Source: Thermus sp. JCM 17653 (GTDB lineage Bacteria; Deinococcota; Deinococci; Deinococcales; Thermaceae). Taken from it: a stretch of 5,483 nucleotides of DNA. The notes under the pieces are model-generated. The model did not search any database, was not told the origin of the DNA, and was given only the letters and a program-made list of their open reading frames with translations. Below, piece by piece: positions 1-5,000 of the stretch. Within the stretch, counting starts at the first letter, position 1. The number at the start of each line of letters is the position of its first letter. The position numbers and the translations under genes are program-made. The stretch is taken from contig BBBN01000119.1 in NCBI GenBank assembly GCA_001311585.1, forward strand, positions 1 through 5,483, in the 5' to 3' direction.

Positions 1-1492
1 CCTGGGGCAGGGCCGGCCCGCCCACGGCCAGGAGGGGCGTGCGGTCCGGGGAGGGGGTCACCTCGGGAAGGAGAGGGGTTCGGGTCGTCTCCTGGAGGGC
101 CTGGACGAGCCGGGCCGCGAGCTGGAGTTTGAAGCGGTCCAAAGGCTCAAGGTAAACCCAGAACTTGGGCAGGAAGGCCTGGGGGAAGGCGTCCAGGCCC
201 GAAAGAACCTCGCCTCCCGCGAGGACCACGTAGGAGGCTGGGTCCAGGGTCGCGGTGAAGGGAAGGGCGCCATAGGTGCACTGGCCCTCGGGGGGAGCGT
301 AGCGGAAGCGCACCTCCAGAGTGTTGTTGCGCTCCAAGAGACGAGGGGGCACGGGGGCGTAGAGGTCCAAAAGGGTTCCTTCCAAGGGCTGGGAGTGGAA
401 GGCTACCCCGTTCAGGAGGAGCTCCACGTAGCCCCTTTCCGGAACCGTGGGGCTGTGCACCGCCCGGAGGCGGAGGCCCACGGGGTGGCGCCTCGGCCCG
501 AAGTCGGCCAGGGCGAACGCGTAGGAGGCGCTCAGAAGCCCGTAACCCTCCACCCGCTTGGGACCGTAGCCGAGCTGGGCCAGGCTTACCCTGGGCCCGA
601 GCTCCTCGGGCGCCTTCAGGGAGAGGGCCTCGGTGGCTTCGGCGGGGAAGGGGGCCTTCGGAAGGCCGGGCTCGGCCAGGAAGAGCCGGGCGGCCTCCCG
701 AAGATCCCCGAGAAGGAGGACAAACCCTTCAAGCCTCGCCCCGGTCCCCTTCCGCCACGCCACGTGGCGGACAAAGGGGTGGGGCTCGAGGCGAACCTCG
801 GGGAGGGCCTCGAGGTGGAGTTCCGGCACCCGCCCCGGGTAGGTGCGCGCGAGAAACCCCGCGAGCCAGAGGACGGCTTGGGCCGCTTCCGCGGGTGGAG
901 GGTCGGGCAGGTGGACAACCACCCGCTCTAGATGGGGCGGCAGGAAGGCGGCCAGGGTTTCAGGGGGCGTGGGGCGCCCGGTGAGGAGGAGGCGGCTTTC
1001 GGGAAGAACGTGGACGCGGAAGAGCTCCTGGGCGGCGCAAAGATCTCTAGCCGGGAAGCGGGCGCGTAGTCCCAGGGTCAGGAGACCGTTACGGACCTTT
1101 AGGCTTTAGCGGGATCCGGAGGGTTTCTGCGGGCAGGGTGGCGTGGAAAAACGGATAGCCCTCCGAGAGGACGTCCAGGTATCCCTGAGGGAGCCCGGCG
1201 GGAAAGGCCAGCTTGAGCTCCAGGGCTTGGGGCTCGAGCCCTGGGTTCACCGGAAGGTAGAGGGTGGCCTCGCCCTGGGAGCCCGTGAGCTCCACCCCGG
1301 TCCTGTACCCGAGCGCCCCAAGGGTAAGGGCGGGAGTTCCCCAGCCTGGGGCGGGAGAGGGGACGGGACACCGGCCTCGAGGCGGTAGGCCTCAACCTGG
1401 GAGCCGGTGGCTAAGGGGGCCCCCCTCCCTGCGAGGCAGGCGAAAAGGAGGAGCGCGAAAGAAACTCCCAGGAAACGGGAGGGGCTTCTCAT
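1..1492 (-). pseudogene. bcsB: BcsB-like cellulose synthase periplasmic subunit, two frameshifts, 3' end beyond window
   Basis: BcsB proteins are secreted, membrane-anchored partners of the cellulose synthase BcsA, built from alternating carbohydrate-binding jelly rolls and flavodoxin-like domains. The ATG at 1492 opens a signal peptide (MRSPSRFLGVSFALLLFACL). The frame then changes between about 1345 and 1394 to one that reads TLGALGYRTGVELTG (first jelly roll) and ends at a TAA at 1089-1091. Removing one A from the AAA at 1098-1100 restores the first frame (IPLKPKVRNGLLTLG), which stays open to base 1. That long segment has a flavodoxin-like stretch (about 960-640), then a second jelly roll with VSLAQLGYG, VELLLNG and an EGQC..PFTATLDPASY block (about 585-220), then a second flavodoxin-like start. 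About 495 residues are visible, against 700-800 usual for the family. No bcsA lies directly upstream; it may lie downstream, off the edge. Family assignment is by remembered motifs. Broken state could be decay or sequencing indels. Confidence 0.75.
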
Positions 1493-1500
1493 AGTCTCGG

Positions 1501-1506
1501 AGGATA
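1501..1506 (-). promoter_or_regulatory. possible -10 element (TATCCT) for the bcsB-like gene
   Basis: On the minus strand TATCCT fits the TANNNT -10 pattern and ends 8 bases before the ATG at 1492. A transcript starting about seven bases downstream would be almost leaderless. This agrees with the absence of any Shine-Dalgarno sequence before that ATG, and leaderless mRNAs are common in Deinococcus-Thermus. No good -35 hexamer is seen at 16-18 bases upstream, which weakens the call. Confidence 0.3.
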
Positions 1507-1849
1507 GCAGCCCCTCTTGAAAAAGTTGTGAAAGGAAGGAGCTGCGTGCGCAGCATCCTCTACACCTTCCATGGTTGGGAAGCCTTTCCTTCATGATCGG
1601 CCTTCTTTGGTGAAGCCAGTCTACGCCCCTCGAGGGGGATCAGGGTGGTGGTGCCCTGACTTTGCTCTCCTCAAAGCCCGCTCCCCTTATTTCCTCGCCT
1701 CCCCCTCCCCCACCCCCGCCCACTTAGACCCTAGGGGAGAAGGGGCCTGGACGGGAAGGGCGTTGGAGACGGGAAAAAGGTTAGCGGGAAGAGCGGGGGA
1801 GGAGTGAAGGTGCGGGGAGGTGGCGGTTGGGGGGGGTGGAGCAGGTAAA
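1507..1849. other. non-coding stretch between two divergent genes
   Basis: No frame here looks like real protein. It contains an inverted repeat at 1537-1559 (listed separately), a weak 5-bp hairpin at 1566-1582 (CTTCC/GGAAG), a perfect 12-base palindrome CCCCTCGAGGGG at 1626-1637, and a hairpin TCAGGG-TGGTGGTG-CCCTGA at 1640-1659. From about 1725 the plus strand becomes very purine-rich, with many G runs ending in eight consecutive G at 1829-1836. It should hold the control regions of both flanking genes. Confidence 0.55.
1537..1559. repeat. inverted repeat, possible operator or hairpin
   Basis: AGGA, GCTGCG, two loop bases TG, CGCAGC, one unpaired A, then TCCT: a 10-bp stem with one bulge. 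It lies 45 bases upstream of the bcsB-like ATG. There is no T-run directly after it on either strand, so a regulator-binding site is more likely than an intrinsic terminator. Function unknown. Confidence 0.45.
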
Positions 1850-2824
1850 ATGGTGGAGAGGATGAGTGAGGGGCTTGGGCTGGAGATTTGGGACCACCCG
1901 GAGGAACGCAAGCGGGTGGTGGGCGAGGCTTTGGCCCGCTGGGACGAAGGGTCCTGAAGGAGGCCTACTGGGCCTACCTGGTCCGGCACCGCAAGAAGCC
2001 TGACCGGGGAGGGCCCCTGTACCTGGGCTACTGGGTGCGCTGGCTCTCCTTGAAGGGAAGGCGCTGGCCCCATCTGGAGGCCTCCGACCTCAAGGCCTTC
2101 CTTCTGGAGGTCAAGGAGAAGGGCTTTCCCGGGGGAGAGCGGGGGCCCCTCGCCTGGGGCACCGTGGAGCGGGCCCGGGCGGGGCTGAGGCATCTCTTCC
2201 CCTTCCTGGACTGGGCGGGGCACCCCATGCCTCCCCACGTGGTCTTCCCCTCGCGGCAGGAGCTCCCCGTGGTGGCCCCCTCCCGGGCCATGCCCGAGGA
2301 GGTCTACCAGGACCTCCTGGAGAAGGCCGAGGCCTATCCCCTGGCCTACTGGCGCCCCCTCCTTCGGGTCCTCCTCGTCCTCCTGGGGGAGGTGGGCCTC
2401 ACGGTAAAGGAGGCGGTGGAGCTCTGGAAGGAGGATCTGCGGGAGAAGAGCTCCTGGTCCGGGGGACCAGGCTCCGGGAGGTCCCCCTCTCCCCCTTCGC
2501 CCGGGAGGTCCTCTGGGACTGGCTTCCCCAGCGGGACTTCCTCGCCTCCCACCAGCCCCTCCCCTACCCCCACCTCCTCCTCAAGCCCGCCCCAGGAAAG
2601 TACCGCGGGAAGCCCCTTGGCCTCCTGGAGGCCAAGTGGTCCTCAAGGAGTTCGCCCGCTTCGCCGGGCTCAAGCCCCAGGACAAGCAGCGGGGGGACCT
2701 GGTCCTCGCCCTAAGGTGGCGGGCCATCCGCCGCTTCCTCAAAGAAGGCCACCCCAGGGAGAAGGTGGCCTACTGGACGGGGATGAAGAGCCTGGCGGTG
2801 CCGGGGTGGGGGGAGGAAGGGTAA
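1850..2824 (+). pseudogene. tyrosine-recombinase/integrase-like protein, three frame segments, catalytic residues mostly absent
   Basis: Start is the ATG at 1850, with GGAG at 1838-1841 eight bases before it. Three corrections of one missing base each (about 1949-1951, 2438-2450 and 2634-2637) give a protein of about 324 residues, normal for XerC/XerD-like recombinases. The middle segment has an N-terminal SAM-like core-binding domain (EAYWAYLVRHRKK onward) and a linker (MPEEVYQDLLEKAEAYP). It then has the helix that in active enzymes reads GLRxSEL, here GLTVKEA, so the first catalytic Arg is Thr. The second segment has the beta-hairpin VRGTRLREVPLS (like GKGxKeRxVPL, with the Lys changed). 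The third, read from 2636, has LALRWRAIRRFLKEG in place of HxLRH and TGMKSL in place of LGHxxL, then stops at TAA 2822-2824 with no catalytic Tyr. Only Arg II seems kept. Fold call is by motif order; strand exchange activity is unlikely. Either a non-catalytic DNA-binding relative or a decayed integrase. Confidence 0.65.
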
Positions 2825-2977
2825 GACGCCCCGCCCTCAGGGGACGACCGCGCGCCTCCGCCGAAGTGGAGCTGGACGAAGAGTCAAGGGGAATGATCCG
2901 GGGGCACAACTGGTCAACCCAAGCGCCCACTGGTGCGCAGGTCCCCGCCGACAGCCCGTGAGGCCCCGCCTACCTCC

Positions 2978-2982
2978 AGGAG
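2978..2982 (+). promoter_or_regulatory. Shine-Dalgarno AGGAG deciding the TTG start of the vapC-like gene
   Basis: AGGAG lies 8 bases before the TTG at 2991 and is the only good ribosome-binding site near. It favours that TTG over the in-frame GTG at 2958, because the protein then begins MRLFLET, matching the usual start of PIN-domain toxins with the first acidic residue at position 6. Confidence 0.55.
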
Positions 2983-2990
2983 CAAAAGCG

Positions 2991-3433
2991 TTGAGGCTCT
3001 TCTTAGAAACCCGCGGCCTCCTCAAGGTCCTCCTCCGGGAGGACCTTTCTGACCTGGCCCGAGAAGTCTTCTCCCAGGCTCAAGCCCACGCGGCAAGCGC
3101 CTTCGCCCTCCCGGAAGCGGTGGGGGTCCTCCACGCCATGCAGAGGGACGGCAGGCTCACCCGCCCCCTTTACCGCAAGGCCCTCCGGGAACTCTACGAG
3201 CTTTGGGAGCACCTGGAAGTCCTCACCCCCACCCTGGAAGCACATGAGGGCGGCCCGCCTATGCGAAAGGCACCCCTCAAGGGGGCGGATGCCGTCCATC
3301 GGGAAGGGGCCCTCTTCCTCCATGGCTCTACCCCGACACCGCCCTTCTCACCTTTGACCGAACCCTCTACCGGGCGGCCAAGAAGGAGGGCCTGACCGTG
3401 GTAAGGGTGCCTTCCCTGGAAGGGAGGGACTGA
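2991..3433 (+). pseudogene. VapC-type PIN-domain ribonuclease toxin, frameshifted
   Basis: VapC toxins are small Mg-dependent PIN-domain RNases, usually held inactive by a co-encoded VapB or Phd antitoxin. From TTG 2991 the frame reads MRLFLETRGLLKVLLRED, then SAFALPEAVGVL (conserved Glu 42), a helical region, then GADAVH (third acidic residue, about 100). A frameshift near 3320-3328 moves the C-terminus to a frame reading TALLTFDRTLYRAA (fourth acidic residue) and ending at TGA 3431-3433. A shorter shifted patch is also likely: MRAARLCERHP, read from 3244, fits the family better than the frame on either side, with compensating changes at about 3241-3246 and the C-run 3273-3276. The first catalytic residue is Glu (LET) instead of the usual Asp (LDT). 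The 166 bases before it (2825-2990) show no recognisable antitoxin gene, so it appears orphan. Corrected length is about 148 residues, normal for VapC. Confidence 0.7.
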
Positions 3434-3443
3434 CCCCAAGCCC

Positions 3444-3789
3444 TCACTCCCCCAGGCGGATAGGGGGGCACGCGTCCACCCTCACCTCCACGGGCCTCAC
3501 TCCGGGGGATGGGCACCCGGCACTCCCCCGCCGAGCACACCTTGGGGGTTTCCACCTCGAGGCCCCCTTGGGGCCACGCCAGGCGGATGAGGGAGGCCTG
3601 CCCTTCAAGCTGGAGCCGCGCCTCCTGGTAGCCCAAGGTGGCGGCCCACACCCGGGCCTGGCAGGTGGGGGAGGCCTCTCCTTGGGGAGAGGAGGAAGGA
3701 GGAGCCGGGGGCCCATCACGTCCCTGAAGGGCGAAGTAAAGGGCAATGAGTCCCAGAAGGACCTCCCCGAAGGCCTTTTGACCGTCCAC
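3444..3789 (-). pseudogene. small membrane-anchored protein of unknown function, one late frameshift
   Basis: Start chosen at GTG 3789, preceded by an AGGAGAGG purine stretch; an ATG at 3810 is in frame but has no ribosome-binding site. The N-terminus has one hydrophobic segment (FGEVLLGLIALYFAL), giving a signal anchor. Then comes a Pro/Ser-rich linker, and a probably extracytoplasmic domain of about 80 residues with Cys in CQARVW, a CSAGEC pair and a last Cys near the end. The frame read from the start runs on past 3444 with unlikely sequence. Dropping one C from the five-C run (3504-3508) instead gives VPIPGVRPVEVRVDAC and a stop at 3444-3446, about 114 residues in all. The anchor has a Glu placed as in type IV pilins (five residues after Gln), but the Gly-Phe-Thr-Leu processing motif is absent, so a pilin call is not supported. 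It converges with the vapC-like gene, 10 bases apart. Confidence 0.5.
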
Positions 3790-3929
3790 CTTAGCCCCTC
3801 TCCTCAGCATACAAAAGGGCGACTGAAGGGCTACCCCAAATCTGGACCACCCTAAGAGAGGGCTGAGGAGCGGAGTCCAAAGGGGTAACAAGACGCGTGA
3901 GTAATCGGCAACGGGAAAGGCGAAGAGCG

Positions 3930-3990
3930 TCAGGGCTGACCCTGAAGGCCCCTTCCGGCCACAGGACGGTGGCCGAAGCCTGCCGGGCTT
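3930..3990. repeat. four back-to-back inverted repeats, possible structured RNA or DNA element
   Basis: The 61 bases are almost fully used by adjoining perfect inverted repeats: TCAGGG-CTGA-CCCTGA (3930-3945), GAAGG-CC-CCTTC (3944-3955, overlapping the first by two bases), CGGCCAC-AGGACG-GTGGCCG (3956-3975), and AAGCC-TGCCG-GGCTT (3976-3990). The third stem is 7 bp of nearly pure GC. No T-run follows on either strand. I do not recognise a known RNA family (RNase P, tmRNA, SRP, common riboswitches were considered). It may be a structured leader, a repeat-type element or a remnant of a mobile element end. Confidence 0.4.
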
Positions 3991-4020
3991 ATGGGGCGAC
4001 GGGGAGGGCGTCCGGGTGAG

Positions 4021-4134
4021 GGGGAGGCGGGCGCGCTCCCTCTCCGCCTCCTCGGCATGGCGGAGCAAGGCCCTTTCCAGGGCCTCGGGATTCCCCGGGG
4101 AAAGCGAGCATCCAGGGTGCAGGCGCGCCTCACC
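4021..4134 (-). pseudogene. possible remnant of a glycosyltransferase C-terminus
   Basis: The minus strand reads GEARLHPGCSLSPGNPEALE followed by RALLRHAEEAERERARLP. This resembles the end of GT-B glycosyltransferases (GT4 type), where GEAGLLxPPGDPEALAxALxxLLxDxExRxRL is typical. There is no start codon, no upstream nucleotide-sugar binding region, and no plausible end. At most it is a fragment of a lost gene; chance resemblance in a GC-rich frame is a real alternative. Confidence 0.22.
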
Positions 4135-4216
4135 CCGGAGGCCAGGGCCGAAGGCTCGGGACGAAAACCCTGCCCCCCTAAGAGCCCAAGGATTAAGGGG
4201 GCCTCGAGGTTGGCCC

Positions 4217-4222
4217 TAAAAT
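4217..4222 (+). promoter_or_regulatory. possible -10 element (TAAAAT) for the lipoprotein gene
   Basis: TAAAAT is the only AT-rich hexamer near the gene and fits TANNNT, 13 bases before the ATG at 4236. It would give a very short leader. An AAAAGG at 4223-4228, seven bases before the ATG, could instead serve as a weak ribosome-binding site, so the two readings compete. No clear -35 is present. Confidence 0.3.
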
Positions 4223-4235
4223 AAAAGGCAAGGGA

Positions 4236-4670
4236 ATGCGTCGGTGGCGCCTCGGCCCCAAGGTGGTTGCCCTGACCCTCTTCCTCCTCGCGGGGTGCGG
4301 GGGGCAACTGAACCTCTGCTGGACCTGCGGGGGAGGCGCCACGGACCCTTCGTTCCAGGTCTACCTCGAGCCTACCTACCAGAGGGTCAAGCGTGGGGAA
4401 AGCGCCCTCTTCACCCTCCGAGTGGTCTCCGACTACCCCTCCATCCCCTTCGGGGGCGTCGTGTGCCTCCGGGACGACCGAGGCAACCCCCCTCCCCCGG
4501 AGATCGGCTGGGGGGAAAGCTGCCTCCCCTTCCGGGCGGAGGGGGAAGCGCGGCTGGACCTCGCCGTGGAGGTGGCCCCCTCCGCCTCCCCGGGGGTCTA
4601 CCGCTTGCGCTTTGAGGTGAGCAACGACGACTTCACCCGCTACGTCCCCTTCACCCTGGAGGTGGAGTAG
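4236..4670 (+). CDS. lipoprotein with Ig-like domain, function unknown
   Basis: An intact 144-residue protein with a type II signal peptide: positive start (MRRWRLGPK), hydrophobic core (VVALTLFLL) and lipobox LAGC with the acylated Cys at 21. It should be a membrane-anchored lipoprotein on the cell surface or periplasmic side. After a short Cys/Gly-rich linker (C28, C31), residues about 38-144 alternate beta-strand-like stretches: FQVYLEP, SALFTLRVVSD, VVCLRDD, GEARLDLAVEVA, GVYRLRFEVSND, YVPFTLEVE. This pattern resembles the Ig-like fold in which a Gly-rich turn plus a 'GVYRLRFEV' strand near the end is typical. C77 and C96 could form a disulphide. No catalytic motif is seen, so a binding or structural role is likelier than an enzyme. 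It converges with the FnIII-like fragment, whose stop is 22 bases away. Gene call is firm, function unknown. Confidence 0.85.
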   Translation: MRRWRLGPKVVALTLFLLAGCGGQLNLCWTCGGGATDPSFQVYLEPTYQRVKRGESALFTLRVVSDYPSIPFGGVVCLRDDRGNPPPPEIGWGESCLPFRAEGEARLDLAVEVAPSASPGVYRLRFEVSNDDFTRYVPFTLEVE

Positions 4671-4691
4671 GCCCTCTCCCCTCCCCGGCGT

Positions 4692-4998
4692 CTAGGACGT
4701 TCCCCACGAGGCCACGGGCGTCCAGGTGGAGAAGACGTTGAAAGGAGAGCCGGTATGCGAGGCGGGCGAAGTCGCGGGGATGGCGCTCAGGGCGAAGACC
4801 CGGGCACGGTAGCGGCCCGGAGGAAGGGTAGTAACCTGAAGCCGAATCTCTGAGGCCCAGGTGATGAACAAGGGGTAGGGGGTCTCGGGCCGGTCCCCCT
4901 CGCCGAGGCGCCAGAGCTCGGCGTAGTAGGCCTCAGCCCCCGCCAACCTCCCCCAGCGGAGGAGGAACTCCTGGGTTCCGAAGGTGATGGAGGGGTCA
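4692..4998 (-). pseudogene. C-terminal fragment of a fibronectin-III-like protein truncated by the insertion sequence
   Basis: On the minus strand, from the TA at 4999-5000 down to TAG 4694-4692, about 102 residues read as one FnIII-like beta-sandwich: DPSITFGTQEFLLRWGRL, then AEAYYAELWRLGEG, IRLQVTTLPPGRYRARVFAL and a short tail ending WGTS. The W..L.GAEAYYAEL and LPPGRYRARV pattern is typical of FnIII domains in bacterial surface or secreted proteins. The open frame formally extends to 5084, but those upstream codons belong to the insertion sequence and are antisense to its transposase. So the true 5' part, which would carry the signal peptide, is on the far side of the IS, outside the window. 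The fragment itself shows no frameshift, so the insertion may be recent. Confidence 0.65.
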
Positions 4999-5000
4999 TA
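4999..5000. other. TA target dinucleotide at the IS left junction
   Basis: IS630-family elements insert at TA and duplicate it. A TA sits exactly where the FnIII-like coding frame stops making sense, inside the Tyr codon TAT of YDPS. The second copy would lie at the right end of the element, outside the window, so the duplication is not confirmed. Confidence 0.45.

Larger units (their letters stand above)
3790..4235. other. stretch without an intact gene
   Basis: Between the small membrane protein (leftward) and the lipoprotein (rightward) I see no complete gene. One minus-strand frame is open from 4215 right through into the membrane-protein gene, but most of it has unlikely composition. 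It has no good start, and long chance open frames are common at this G+C. Two things stand out inside: a tight group of inverted repeats at 3930-3990 and a weak glycosyltransferase-like fragment at 4021-4134, each listed separately. Confidence 0.5.

Noticed and set aside
395..931. Plus-strand open frame of 178 codons
   Set aside because: It lies opposite the bcsB-like coding frame, which shows recognisable family motifs; long antisense frames are usual at this G+C.
1089..1394. Programmed frameshifting in the bcsB-like gene
   Set aside because: No slippery heptamer with a downstream structure is seen, two shifts in opposite directions would be needed, and neighbours show similar breaks.
1571..1807. 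Plus-strand open frame of 78 codons in the first intergenic stretch
   Set aside because: No ribosome-binding site, unlikely composition, and it crosses inverted repeats.
1687..2238. Minus-strand open frame of 183 codons
   Set aside because: It is antisense to the recombinase-like gene and the G-rich tract; the protein is Pro/Ser-rich without any motif.
3708..3789. Type IV pilin-like N-terminus in the small membrane protein
   Set aside because: A Glu is in about the right place, but the Gly-Phe-Thr-Leu processing site is missing.
3367..4068. One continuous 233-codon minus-strand gene
   Set aside because: Its first 90 codons look random and its end overlaps the vapC-like gene; a GTG start at 3789 with a ribosome-binding site and a corrected stop at 3444 fit better.
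3930..4102. tRNA, tmRNA, RNase P RNA, SRP RNA, riboswitch or CRISPR array
   Set aside because: No conserved core of these RNAs was recognised on either strand, and there are no regularly spaced direct repeats anywhere in the window.
4023..4102. Further inverted repeats (4023-4051, 4068-4085, 4091-4102) as part of the structured element
   Set aside because: They overlap the glycosyltransferase-like frame and are explained as well by GC-rich codons; they are not contiguous with the 3930-3990 group.
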